Positions 23,572 to 34,609 of a DNA stretch of 64,000 nucleotides are shown here, one piece after another. Within the stretch, counting starts at the first letter, position 1. Each line of letters opens with the position of its first letter. Origin of the DNA: Lunularia cruciata. Its lineage: Eukaryota > Streptophyta > Marchantiopsida > Lunulariales > Lunulariaceae. The DNA is taken from assembly GCA_948567375.1 (NCBI GenBank), contig OX419757.1, positions 16,554,001 to 16,618,000 of the forward strand, read 5' to 3'. The position numbers and the translations under genes are program-made. Below the pieces are notes generated by a model. It saw only the letters and a list, made by a program, of their open reading frames with translations. It was not told where the DNA came from and did not search any database.

Positions 23572-23720
23572 GGTCTAGTTCCATTGGCTGGTCGGTGAGC
23601 TGTGATCAATGAGGAGGAGCTGTGTTCAGGCAATCATTGTGCCAATTGCATTGGTCTAGTTCCATTGGCTGATCAGTGAGCTGTGATCATTGAGGAGGAG
23701 CTGTGATCAGGCAATCATTG
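23572..23720 (+). repeat. Direct duplication, 68-bp units at 81-bp spacing
   Basis: Unit 1 (23,572-23,639) and unit 2 (23,653-23,720) both begin GGTCTAGTTCCATTGGCTG and end CAGGCAATCATTG. They differ at a few positions and are separated by 13 bp. A related, weaker doublet (GGTGAGGTG...GGTCTACAG) precedes it at about 23,469-23,562. Confidence 0.85.
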
Positions 23721-24370
23721 GTTCATAATGCTAAATTTCTTGTGGAGAAAATGTGGTAGTTGCTGAAACTTCGGGGAAGGAAGGACGTTGTAAAACAAAC
23801 CTGGAAATATTCCATGACCAATTGAGTTGGATACTGGCACGGCAGAAGTGAAGGATTCTGATCATCCTTGATGATGTTCGCAATTCCATTGCAAACATCA
23901 TCAAGCAAACTTCCGCATGATGACAAACTTCTCCCTGATGACAGCAGTGCAAAAGTGAATACCTCACGCTCATAACTAACATAAAGATTCTTCATCTGAA
24001 TTCTATGCTAAGTGATATCTCTTTGGAACAAAATTAGTTTTCAATATCAATTTCAATTTCAAATCCAAATTCCTGAGGTTCAGATAGTGGCTTCTAAAAG
24101 AGAAGTGCGACACAATGGCTTTATAGAACCACCCAAAAGTCCCAAACCTAGATCTAGTCAATTTTACTAGTAGGGTCACATTTTACCTGAGCTGACATTA
24201 TATTTAACGCCCAATTTCATGATTAGAAGATTAGAGGATGCTTGGAGCAAATAAGATGCGCCTATTGCCATTGGGATCAGATTCATGCATTGTTTGTGAA
24301 CAATTGTGGTAAATGAGCTTTGTTGGCTCCACTGGCTTTTGTGATTATCAAAAACAAGAAAGACAAAAGT

Positions 24371-24434
24371 CACTTGAAAGGTTCATGCAACTTCTCATTA
24401 ATCACTTGAAAAGTTCATGCAACTTCTCATTAAT
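24371..24434 (+). repeat. 32-bp tandem duplication
   Basis: Two adjacent 32-bp units beginning CACTTGAAAGGTTCATGCAA and CACTTGAAAAGTTCATGCAA differ by a single base, so this is a recent local duplication in otherwise unremarkable DNA. Confidence 0.9.
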
Positions 24435-25703
24435 CAATCTCATTATCAGTTCCAATCTCTCCAATGCACTCCTCCTTACAATATTGATGTGATCAGTTTA
24501 TGGTAAGAGTAGTGAAGACGACTGATATCCATATCTTGACTGTTGTGAAGTCAAGGCTGATGTATTTTGGGCACTAGGTTCATTTACAAGCTCAACCATC
24601 TCCATGGTTGCGCTTGTAAGTGTATCAACACTTGATGGTTCATCTGATTATGTGCAACTTCTATGGACATAGCTTCCGAAATATCACTATCCTCAATATG
24701 CAAAGAGCATGGCCTCCATTCTCCCGACCCGCATTGCAAAGCAACATTCAAAAGCAACATTAAGGTTTGGCAAAACCCAAGGTTACCTTTATAAAAGGTG
24801 AATTGATTCAGGCAGATTTGTAATATCAGTACTTGTACTTTGACATTTTCCTCAAAAATAAATGTTTTCATTGTGTCAGGGTATGGAGGAGTCACAAGAC
24901 ATCACATGTCAAAGAAAAAAAAAAAAAAAAAGTAATTTGCACTACAAACACTCACTTCCAAAGTTTGAAGAATTTTGCTACTTCCTTACCTCCTTCATCA
25001 ATGTTATTAATTTTCCTATAATCTACTCCAAATTTCCAACCATATTTTTCTCTCTCACAACCAAATTTGAATGCTATGGTTTCCTAAATCAACTACCAAA
25101 TGCTAGGCTTGGTGAGTAGATTTTGGGGTGGACAAGATCTCCCAACATGATAATGCATCTACCAACACCATTATGCTAGGTACATTAGGGCATTTCAATT
25201 TGGAAATTTATAGATTCTCCACATAGCCCTAAGGATTCTATAAACATATTTACAAGTATTCATAAAAAATGGTGGTGCAAAAGTTAAACGGCCATAAAAT
25301 ATTTTTTAGGTACCCATAGAGTTTAGGAAATGTTTCAACAATCCCTCCAAGGAATGGGTGTGCAAGGGGTTACAGGTCGGATTAGCTAACAATAATAATG
25401 AGTAATAATTTTACATGTACCAAATAATAATGTGCCATGTGTTGCAATGACCAAAGGAGTGAGTTGGTGAGAAGACATTGATATTTGAATATTTACATGT
25501 GCTTGCTTGATATAGAAGGAACTTTAATTGATATGAAGACAAAGGGAACTCTAATTGATATGCAACGGAGATGTTTTGGTGGTTAGTAGATATGTGTTCA
25601 AAAACTAATTTGAATTGAGTTCTTTCTCCTCTCACCAAATTGAAGATTTTCTTACTAAATTGAAGATGTGCACAAAGGGTGACTAGAGCACAAAGTTGAT
25701 AAG

Positions 25704-26448
25704 TGTAATACTCCGAGGACAAGAGAAGAGAGAAAACATAGATTGCACACTCAAACATTTGATGCCCCAAGGGAGCACCTTCTCTTTATTATAAAGACAG
25801 AGAGGATCTCCTCCAAGGAAGCTCCACCATAAGGTTAGGGACACAGATAGGTGACATGTCAGCAAGCTCCACCCTTGGATTACTTACTTGGATGGGTGAA
25901 ATGTCTGGTCTAGGTCCTATCTGGTTGGTCAAACAAGCTTTGACCAGAAGGAATCTTTTAGGGAATCTTCCTATAGGAATCAGAATCACGTGAGTAAGGT
26001 ACCGTTGGAAAGCTCTTGATGAGACAAAGCAGGGGGGGAGGGAAGGCCAGCCTTTCCTCTGGTAAGGGAGGGGTTGAACATTTGCACATTTTCAAGGCCT
26101 AATTCATCCGTTTAGGCCTCCAAAATTACCTTCAAAGATTTCAAGCATATTTCGATTCCTACTCTATTAGTAGAAGTCCCCTTTTGGTGATACCTCTTTC
26201 TGATCTGTTTATTCCATCATGTGTAATATCCTTCCAGATGTTACCAAACTAATTCTCACCTTTAAATCATATGTCTAGCTATTGGTTCTAAGGTTCTCAA
26301 GTCTATTTTGGTTTCTGCCCTATTAGTAGAAGTACTCTTTTGGTGATACTTCTATCTTATCTATTTTGAACATCATGTATAACATCATTCTAGATGTTAC
26401 CAAACCAAATTTCACATCTAGATCATATGGCTAGCTCTTAGTATTACA
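25704..26448 (+). mobile_element. Solo LTR, family S, copy 1 (perfect TSD ATAAG)
   Basis: The 745-bp unit starts TGTAATAC and ends GTATTACA (8-bp perfect terminal inverted repeat) and is bounded on both sides by ATAAG. Two more copies lie at 46,156-46,911 (-) and 53,344-54,096 (+). A TATA-like TTATAAAG is near 25,787. Two internal segments starting CTATTAGTAGAAGT (26,164 and 26,320) form a 156-bp-period internal duplication shared by the copies. Short ORFs on it are by chance. A solo LTR formed by LTR-LTR recombination is the standard explanation. Confidence 0.93.
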
Positions 26449-26453
26449 ATAAG

Positions 26454-28594
26454 TAAATCCTCTGCATGTGATGCAAAGATTGCAGACAAAATTTGGTAAT
26501 TCTATGCCAAATTTGATGTTTTCTGAAATTAAAGTATAGTATAGAATTGAGGAGGGATGAAGACAAACCAAAGCCCAATTGAGCAAGACCCGCTCACTAG
26601 GGGTGAAATTAAAATAGTTGTGTCTCACTCTCCATCACTCCCCAATTCCTTGGCATCTCAATCATTCCCCAACTCTTTTCAAAATCCATTCCACATTCCT
26701 TGTGGATTCCAAGACCTTCTCAACCATGTATCAATTGGATCTTCCATGAGGATTTGAGTAGGAGATTGGATGGATCCCAAAGGTTTCAGGACTGGAGTAG
26801 TAGACTCAACGGGTCCCAAAGAGTAGATGTGTGCAAAAGGGAAAGGAGAAGATGAGAGGTTTCAAATGATCTCATCTCATGATGCATAGATCTTGGATTA
26901 TTTAGATAATCTTGAAAATTTTAAATAAATTCATGAGAGAAGTACTAAGAAACTTGTGTAGAAGAGTACAAATTTTAGTCACATGGTCACTTATCTAAGT
27001 GAATTTTGGAAAAGGATTCCTTGAGAACATGAATGGCAAGAAAAGTACAAAAAGTGGGCAAGGTACATGAAGTCTTACAAGTCAACTTGTGATTGGAAGG
27101 ATAAGTCCATGAGAGAAGGCATGACAAAAAGTGAGCGAAAGTGAGGTTGGAAAACTAAAGATAAATTGAATCACAAATGTCCCCATTTATGGAGGATGGA
27201 TATAATATTTTGAGGCTGGGCAAATATCTCTCTCCTTGCACTAATAAGTTAAGATGTAGGAAAGTTGAAGAAAGATAGTATAAAGTTGTGCCAAGAGGAT
27301 GAGATGGAAGATGAAAATGAAATGAATGGGGACAATAATCCTCTCTCATGTGGAATTTCATATATGGTTACAGTTCCAAATACCCAAGACTCTATTTTGC
27401 TTTCAAAAGTGGTACCAAAATCCATTCTTGGAACAAATTTGCATGAGGAGGACAATCAAGTTTATTCTTTTGTTACACTATGTAGATAAAATTTGGAGTA
27501 TGTTCCATGGTCACAAGAAGATTCTTATTTAGAGCATTTTTGCATTTATCTCATGAAAATCAGTCTGCACAAGCCACACTTATAGAGGAGGAATTGGGGT
27601 GGGATAAGGCTCCAACAACAATGGAGGAAATGGTGGACCATGCTATGGCTACACCAATGAAGGAGGAAAGAGCAGACCCCTAATAAAGAAGGGCATGATC
27701 AAGAGGGTGAATGGAAATATGAATCACAGAAAAGGGAAAAGGATAGTGCATGAGAAGGTGGCACCTTCACCCACTTGGTTTCATTTTGCAAGATCTTTCC
27801 AACCAAAAAAAATTGAGAACTAAATCCTTGGAAGCCAAGGAAAGATGTGGATTGGAAAAAATCACAGCCCAAAAAACTACCAAGATAGAGAAGCTTTGAG
27901 TGAAATCATAGGTGGAAAAGAAACTTAGGTGTGAGAAGATAAGATCAAAAGTAGAGAAACTCCACATAAAAGAAAGATTTGCCAAGTCAAGGCACTCCTT
28001 CAAAATGACATTGGAATTAGCTAGGTCAAGGAAAACACCAAATGAAATAAAAATTGATGAGAATGCTTAGTGAGATAGATGGCCTATCTTTTAATGCCAT
28101 AGATGATACTGCTCCGTAGGGTAAATTACCACACAAATCCTTATTCCAAGTACTAGATTCCACTAATGACTACAAGTACTCAGATTCTACAGAGTAGAGA
28201 GTAGAGAAAATAAATGGTTTAACTTTTCAAAATTACAAAGTAGAAAGTTGGTTAAGATAGTTCTGACTTTTCAAAATAGCTGATTTTACAAAGTATGGAC
28301 AGTATGTGAGAAGTATATGTGAAGTGTGTTTATATAAATTTTGTTCAGTCAAGAGTTGAGGATTTTTATTTCTTTTAGTCAAGTCTTAAATTGACACAAT
28401 TGATTATATAATGTTTTTTGAGATGATTTATATTATATCCAATTTTTAGTTTTATTTGACTTGAGAAAATAGAATTTTGTATATTTGATTATAAGGACAA
28501 GAGATCATTTGGAGAGTTTGGGTGGAGGTTTTTTGGCAATAAGAGAGGGTTTAGGTAAGTGATTGCTGCCAGGTGTAGATTGTTTTATGATCCG
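26454..28594. other. Interval without a recognisable gene
   Basis: Plus-strand frames here (26,557-26,757; 27,265-27,489) and their continuations are Lys/Glu/Asn rich with stops. A shadow of a retrotransposon-type charged ORF is possible, but no motif supports it. The distal part (28,280-28,560) is AT-rich. Nothing else is seen. Confidence 0.4.
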
Positions 28595-28640
28595 GCCTAT
28601 CTCTCAATTAGGATGCACCTTGGATGGCTATTAAGGTAGC
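28595..28640 (-). repeat. Remnant of family-A LTR at the end of gypsy-2
   Basis: The block TATCTCTCAATTAGGATGCA followed by GGATGGCTATTAAGGTAGCA matches the U5-like block at 127-190 and the antisense of 9,490-9,545. It directly follows the gypsy-2 integrase on the minus strand. It is short, and the rest of the LTR is absent. Confidence 0.6.
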
Positions 28641-29440
28641 ACATCAAAGTGAATAAGTAAAGTAGATTCAATACCATATACCAAAAAAGATGAAGAGAAT
28701 CCAATGGATGTCTTCATAGTTATTATATACTCCCATAGAACAACAATCATATTGTCCTTATGACATTTAGCCCCTTCTATTTTTGCATCTTTGGTCAATA
28801 TCATGCATAAAGTTTGATTGGTTCTCTTTGCCAAGCCATAGGAGATTAATTTTTGGATGTGGTCACTCTATGGATGTTAGAGATGTCAGAACATGGCTAC
28901 AATGATGCTTCTTGTAACCTCTTCTCCTCTATGCAAAACCAATTCCAAATTGCAATTAAATCTAGTGATGATGTATTCATACAGAAATCTACCTACTTCA
29001 ATTTTACTATTATCTCTCAATGGTCTAGCCTCAAATCACTTGGTAAATTAATCAATAATTACACCAATATAAAAAGTTTTCCTTGGGTTTTTATTGAGAG
29101 GACCTCCTAAAACGTCAATTTTCACTTCTCAAGAGGTCCTAACGATGGAATAGATCTAAGAGTTAGAGTGGAGGTACACTTTCTAGCAAAAACTTGAAAA
29201 AAATTACAAGTTCTATAAAAATCAAGACAATATTTAAAAATCATCCTCTAGAATCTTGAAAGTAGTCACCTTTCTTTCAAAGTGAGCCACACACACTAAA
29301 TCATCATGAAACTCATTCATGAGTAAGATAGACTCTTCCTTGCACACTTCTCTTTGAAGTAGGCTACATTCTCTTTGGTGAAAAAGAATCTTCTCCATCA
29401 TTGTGTAAGGTCTAGATCTTGCTACAAGAGCCTACCTCTA
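28631..29440 (-). pseudogene. gypsy-2 integrase, broken and 3'-truncated
   Basis: The minus-strand frame 28,834-28,631 reads KRTNQTLCMILTKDAK then MIVVLWEYIITMKTSIGFSS and LVYGIESTLLIHFDVLP. This is the integrase core end and the conserved WAYRT...FSLVYG-type segment. More upstream parts (zinc binding, DFVGP) lie at about 28,850-29,440 with stops. The frame runs directly into the family-A LTR remnant. Confidence 0.8.
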
Positions 29441-29469
29441 TTTATAGTTGTATTCCATCTAGATAATTA

Positions 29470-29990
29470 GCTCTTGTAAGAAATCTACATGTACTCCATT
29501 GGAACTTCTTGAATGATTGAGATGGACATACACTCCTCAGCAAAGAAAGAATCATATATTGGCTCAAAACCATCATGATCATAGGCCCTAGAAAACAAAT
29601 AAGCATTTGCATATTTCTTCCGTGACCTATATTCAATGGTGTTATCATACTCAAATAAGAGTATCATCCACCTTGTTAACCTTCCCTCCACATTATACTT
29701 GTTGAAGATGTACTTCAAAGCTTTGTGATATATGATAATGGAAGGCTTCTCTCAATCAAGTAGTGTCAAAACTTCTTGAGACCAAAAATCACTATCAACT
29801 CTTCTCTTTTTGTAATGAATAGTTTCTCTTTATTGAGACCATTTTTCTAACAATATAAGCTATTGGATGATCATGCACATCTTGGTTTAATTGACTAAGA
29901 GTGCAACTTATAATTATATAAGAAGTATTAATGTAAAATATGAAAGGCTTACTCTAATCAATTTTAGCAAGAATTGGAGCCATCACTTGA
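29470..29990 (-). pseudogene. gypsy-2 RNase H region, broken
   Basis: Minus-strand frames 29,718-29,485 and 29,654-29,442 contain KYNVEGRLTRWMILLFEYDN and the RSRKKYANAYLFSRAYDHDG block, equivalent to gypsy-1 5,170-5,330. The earlier part, with the first catalytic motif, is at about 29,880-29,990 in a decayed state. Confidence 0.75.
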
Positions 29991-30960
29991 GCTCAAGTTG
30001 AGCTCTTTAAAACCTTTGAGAGTCTCTTTATCCTCCAAAATCACCATGTATTTTACACACTTCTTCATGTTAATGATCAATGCATAAGCTTGGTTGGAAA
30101 ATGAGAAGATGAACCTCCTATAGTACACAACCATCCCCATAAATTGACATAACTTTGTAAAGCTTGAACGGAATGGAAATTCTGAGATTTTCCTCATCTT
30201 TTTAGCATCCATTGCTATTGTATCCTTGGAAATGATATAATCCAAGAGTCTAATGTCTTCACAACCAAAGATGTACTTCTTTGGGTGATGTATTTGCTTC
30301 ATCCAAGCATTGCAAGATCTTGATCGGGTGCTCAAAGTGCTCTTCCTTGCTCCCATAGACACAAAAGTCATCAATGAAATCTCTCACAAATTTCCAATTG
30401 AAAATTCAACACCATGTTCATGAATCATTGAAATGTGATTGGAGTATTACAAAGTCCAAAAGGCATGACCTTCAAAGCATAAGTCTCCCAAGGTGTGGTA
30501 AATGTGATGAGTTGTTAATGCTTTGGTGCAATTTGACTTAGTTTAGCGATTATAACCATCTCCAAAACTATATCTCTTGATACCCTTAACTTCTTCCAAG
30601 ATCTCATCAATGAATGAAAAAGGGTAGTAGTCCTTCTTAGTAATATCATTGAGCTTCTTGTAACCCAAAAATATCCAAAGCTTTCCATTCTTCTTCTTCA
30701 CAATCACAATTGAAGACACCCATTTTGAATTCTCTACCTAAAAGATAAACTTAGCCTCTTAAGCTTATCAATCTCCTCCTTCAAAATCAAAGTTATTGGT
30801 GCGCTAATGCAAAGTTTCTTTTGGTGGACTGGTCTTGTATATGATTCCACCTCTATATGGTATCCTCTAGTCTAACTTCCTTGAGATTCTTGTAATTAAA
30901 GGCAAACACATGGATAAACTTATGAAAAATCTACTCAAATCTTACCTAATCTCCTTGGTA
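29990..30960 (-). pseudogene. gypsy-2 reverse transcriptase, broken
   Basis: Read on the minus strand, the lead-in (KEEIDKLK, about 30,790) is followed by KVMPFGLCNTPITFQ (about 30,475-30,430). The FIDDFCVYGS box is next, with both Asp kept at nucleotide level (about 30,375-30,345). Then come PKKYIFGCEDIRLLDYIISK and a connection domain in the frame 30,374-29,964. Several frames are needed to follow it. Confidence 0.8.
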
Positions 30961-31389
30961 ACCTTTGGACCATATTTAGGGCAGATATTCTACTCTCTAT
31001 CTACTCAAGTGTCAATAGTGATTTATCAAAGTCCTTCAAACCTTTACATTAGGTTAAAAATCCATGGCACACAAGAGATATATATCTGAATCAGATTAAG
31101 AGTCATTCTCTTCTAATGAGGTCTCTTCTTCCATGCTTGTGTCCACACTTGAAGTTCCTTCTTTTGAATTTGAGTCCCAATAATCAAAAGATGGTGTATC
31201 TAAATGTGAAGTGTGATTGTGTTAGTTATAGAAATTATAACTTGATTGTTTGATGGGCCAATTCTCAATAACCTTTGTGCCATTCTCAATAACCTTTGTA
31301 CCATTGATCAATTGTGCATGTTGTTCTCAACCATACTCTCCCAAGTAGCAAATCATAGCTTGACTCCTTCAAGACTTGGAAATTCATGA

Positions 31390-31665
31390 ACTTTTGAGTT
31401 CCCATGACTGATACCACTACCTTGTCCATCACATCCATTGGTCAAACTTGTTGCTTGTTTGCCATACGCACCACAAACATTGAGAGTTTAAAAGGTAGCA
31501 TACCCAACTTCTTCATCAATCTCTCTAACATGGCATTTATTGTAGATCCTCCATCAACAAGTGCATCATTGATATTATGATCATTCATCCACATATCAAT
31601 CTTGGAGCCATATTCACAAGCCTCTATGGTGTTGGTTTGGTATCCACCACCCCCATTGATATCAA
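31390..31665 (-). pseudogene. gypsy-2 protease region
   Basis: The minus-strand frame includes DALVDGGSTINAM and LMKKLGM, the retropepsin active-site block with its Asp kept, then MANKQQV, MDVMDKVVVSVMG and YDLLLGRVWLR. It is more intact than gypsy-1 at 3,240-3,580, but stops interrupt it. Confidence 0.8.
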
Positions 31666-32184
31666 AGCTTCCTCCTTTGCTTTATTCTTTCTCTTGCTTC
31701 TCGTATAACTCAAACCACCTCTAATTTTATTTTCTCAAGGTAGGGTTCAAAGCAATCAATTGGCCCACCATGATGTTGGTCTTGTGACTCCCAACATCCT
31801 CTAATACATTGTAGTTTCATTGTTGTTTTGAGATCAAGAAATTATCCATTCCTAACTTCTTCCTTGGAGCCTTGGTTGTTGATGGTGTTGAGTGGTAGTA
31901 CAACTACTCCTTGTAGGAATTGGAATATCCTTGCAAAGAGTGAATCCTTGAGAAGAATGTGTATCATTTGCAAAACAAGCTCTCTTCTCCCCTTGAGCCA
32001 AAAGCTCCAAGTTAAAACCTTTGCAGTTTGATCATTCACCATTCTCATACGTGCTCTCCTCCACATTTGTGGATACTATCCTCTTACCTCTATTTGGAGA
32101 AGAAATTACTTAGGCTTCATTACATCCTTCCTTCCCACTATTGGCTCTTGCATAACCTCTTCTTCCATAATAAGTAGAATTTGT

Positions 32185-32275
32185 GCAATTCCTTTAGATA
32201 TGACCTCTACTTCCACAACCAAAACAATTTCTATCATTGAAATTGTTGGTTGGTTGACTTGTCTCTATATGGATA
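32185..32275 (-). pseudogene. gypsy-2 zinc knuckle
   Basis: The minus-strand reading NDRNCFGCGSRGHI-stop-RNC keeps all four CCHC ligands, unlike gypsy-1 where the last is Tyr. A stop replaces a Gln-type codon inside the knuckle. It lies between gag and protease, as expected. Confidence 0.8.
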
Positions 32276-32501
32276 GTTTTTATATATTAGGCTCTCTCCC
32301 AACATTCTTATCCACTTCCCTCTTCTCCTAAAGTTGTATTACATTGACGTTAAGATCTAAAAGTTGCTTTGTGGTAGTTTGAAGTGGGAATTTTGGTGGA
32401 GATGCAAGAACTAGAGCAATTACTACTTGAGGTGTAACCCTTGTCACCAAAGGATTAGAAGTTCCACCATACTTGTAGACTTGTGGAGGACACACAATCT
32501 C

Positions 32502-32921
32502 CTAGACCACCACATCACTCTCATCTCCTTCCAAACTCTCTTTCATACCAATTGTAATCTTGATAGCTTCTACCTTGGAAGAAGGTTTCTTATATTTTGC
32601 CTTATTTTGAATCTCTAGTTTCAACCCTCCTCCAAAATTCTTTGTGAGTATGGCTATTGTTCCAATTTTTGTAGTCACCACATCATCCCCACTCTTCCAC
32701 AACACTATGAAAAATTGGGACTCTAACTTCTTGACTCTTTTTATATATGCTCTCACTTTCTCTCCATCTCTTTGCTTGAGGAAGGTGACCTCACTCATCA
32801 ATCTTTCATAACTTTCATCCAGAAGAAAGTTCTCAATGAATGCTATAGTCAAACTTTCTTGAGACTCTTGTTGACCATCTCTCCTCTCTTTCATTTATTA
32901 TTTTGATTCATACCTTGTAAG
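32502..32921 (-). pseudogene. gypsy-2 gag, truncated by copia-2
   Basis: The minus-strand frame 32,894-32,502 (130 aa) holds FIENFLLDESYERLMSEVTF and WKSGDDVVTTKIG, parallel to gypsy-1 gag 2,033-2,407. Nucleotide homology continues upstream to CTTACA at 32,921, matching gypsy-1 at about 1,963. The N-terminal half of gag is missing because the copia-2 LTR starts there. The frame is one of the least damaged in the element. Confidence 0.85.
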
Positions 32922-33150
32922 TGTAGGAACATAGATAATATCCATATCAATTCAATTTCACTCAAACTCTTTTATTAGTGTGAACATATAATTTACAGAG
33001 CATCTTGGAGGCTAAAAGATGTATCTTTTCACATTAGGGTTTGCTTTTGGCTGCCCTTGTATACACTTTCCATATGTGGGGCCTTTATAATCATCAAACT
33101 TTATTATTGGCTCATCTCTTGCATTCCCGAGTGCTCTCTATCTTCCATAA
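32922..33150 (+). repeat. 5' LTR of copia-2
   Basis: It begins TGTAGGAACA and ends TTCCATAA directly before the primer-binding site. A comparable short LTR with the same terminal style (TGTAAGAA...TTCCTATA) is at 63,246-63,513. Its start coincides exactly with the break in gypsy-2 gag homology. Confidence 0.75.
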
Positions 33151-33162
33151 TGGTATTAGAGC
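33151..33162 (+). other. Primer-binding site of copia-2
   Basis: TGGTATTAGAGC differs at one position from TGGTATCAGAGC, the complement of the 3' end of plant initiator tRNA-Met used by most plant copia elements. Confidence 0.8.
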
Positions 33163-33525
33163 TTATAAGCTCTTAAGTTTTGTGAATAGACTAAAGAGAT
33201 TCACTAGAGTCACCCCACACACAAGTTCACTATCAGGGTAGAACTATAAAGGTGCCCCTAGTCTCTATTCTTGCCATACAATCTGTCTCATCTAACATAA
33301 GAAAAGTTTTCAATCACCTAGACTCCATCACCATTGCAGAATTTGAAAGCCTCTAAGCACAGCTGCAAATTTTTACCAAGAAAGATTTCAAGTCTGAATA
33401 TAGGTTCTCTAGGCAGTACTGCATAAGGAGGATTCTTAGGCCAGACAAGAAAAATATTGAGGAATAAAATTGAGAAAAAAGGTGAGAGAAATATAACACC
33501 ATGACAACCAAGAATCACCTAGACA

Positions 33526-34480
33526 CCTCTACCTAGCTCAAATTCAATGGATCATATTACACATAATGGGACAGAGAAAATTCAAGAATTGCTTGAACTT
33601 GAAGATGTTTGGGGCTATGTAAAGGGCTCAACTATCCAACCTGCACCAAAAACTACTTCTGGATCCACCGCAATTACAATCAAGCAGACATAGATGCTTG
33701 GCTCAAGAAAGACAAGATGACCAAGGTTGCATTTGCTCTTGTGTTAACAAGAGCATCTATGGAATTGTGGGAGGCTAGAACTCAACCAAACAGGTTTTGG
33801 ATCAACTTAGAAGTCAAAATTTGGCCACAAACTTGGTCACCCAAATGCATTTAAAAGAAAAGTTCATAACCTTGAAAATGAAACCCACAAAATCTATCAC
33901 CCACCATACCAACAATTACAAGAACATGTTGTAGCAATGTTGTGAAGTAGGACTGACTATGCACACAAAAGAGGAATTAATAACCCTTATGTGCATCATT
34001 CTTCCTGCCTATAACACCATCATTCAAACAATGATATCTCAACAAGTCTAACTTTAGCAATTAATGTTGACCTTGCTACAAGAAGAAACAGCTAGTAAAG
34101 GCTCTAATGTAAAGTCTACAACACTCTTCACCCACAATAAAGGCAAAAACTTCAAGAACAAGAAGTTCCACAAAGGCCAAGGTTCCAAAACCAACCATAG
34201 ACATCAAAACCATATCAGCTAGAAACCTACTCCTCCAGGCTCTTGCCCAAGATTTCAACATGAGAGTCATTGGGCATTTGAATGCCCCACCCACTCAAAA
34301 CCTACATGTTGTTTCAAGAATCACAAAAAAAACATACAACCATGAACAACCCTCACCAACAAGAGGCACAATCTAAACAAAACTCCTACTTTGCCCAAGT
34401 TCTTCTCGTGCATGCATACACATTTGTCAAGAAGACAAGAAAAAAGGAGAATGATCCCTTATGGTAGGTTGATACAAAGG
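33526..34480 (+). pseudogene. copia-2 gag, broken
   Basis: The N-terminal block is LKFNGSYYT-stop-WDR (about 33,538-33,575), a stop in the family's LxGxNYxxW signature. From 33,609 comes DAWLKKDKMTKVAFALVLTR and ASMELWEARTQP. A zinc-knuckle remnant CPRFQHESHWAFECP lies at about 34,243-34,287, with the second Cys replaced by Phe. The product would be the copia Gag polyprotein. Confidence 0.8.
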
Positions 34481-34505
34481 ACTCTCACCATTTTTCTTAC
34501 TTAGA
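34455..34505 (+). pseudogene. copia-2 protease, N-terminal fragment
   Basis: DPLW-stop-VDTKDSHHFSY matches the copia protease active-site block (W.VDTGASHH). The Asp is kept and the following Gly is Lys. Homology breaks off here, where the inserted element begins, and resumes at about 38,297. Confidence 0.7.
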
Positions 34506-34609
34506 ATGACTTCCAAACTTTACATTTGCACCCTAAGAACATAGATGTGGTACCCACATTTTTGTTTTTTTTGTAATTTTGGAGAAGAAGTGTATAGAAG
34601 AAGTCGTAT

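Larger units (their letters stand above)
21061..25703. other. Long interval without a recognisable gene
   Basis: No domain or RNA is recognised. Sequence to about 23,600 keeps CpG and looks unlike the retrotransposon blocks. Short open frames (for example 22,094-22,339, 22,933-23,205 and 23,723-23,995) lack motifs. Two local direct duplications are listed separately (23,572-23,720 and 24,371-24,434), and an A-homopolymer lies at about 24,915-24,932. From about 24,900 the sequence is again CpG-poor and repeat-like. Confidence 0.4.
28631..32921 (-). mobile_element. Degenerate Ty3/gypsy retrotransposon gypsy-2
   Basis: Minus-strand remnants run from gag (32,921) through zinc knuckle, protease, reverse transcriptase and RNase H to the integrase C-terminal part (28,631). 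All are closely related to gypsy-1. The gag homology stops exactly where the copia-2 LTR begins (32,922), showing that copia-2 inserted into gypsy-2. At its 3' end the integrase runs straight into a family-A LTR remnant. Frames are broken by many stops. Confidence 0.87.
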
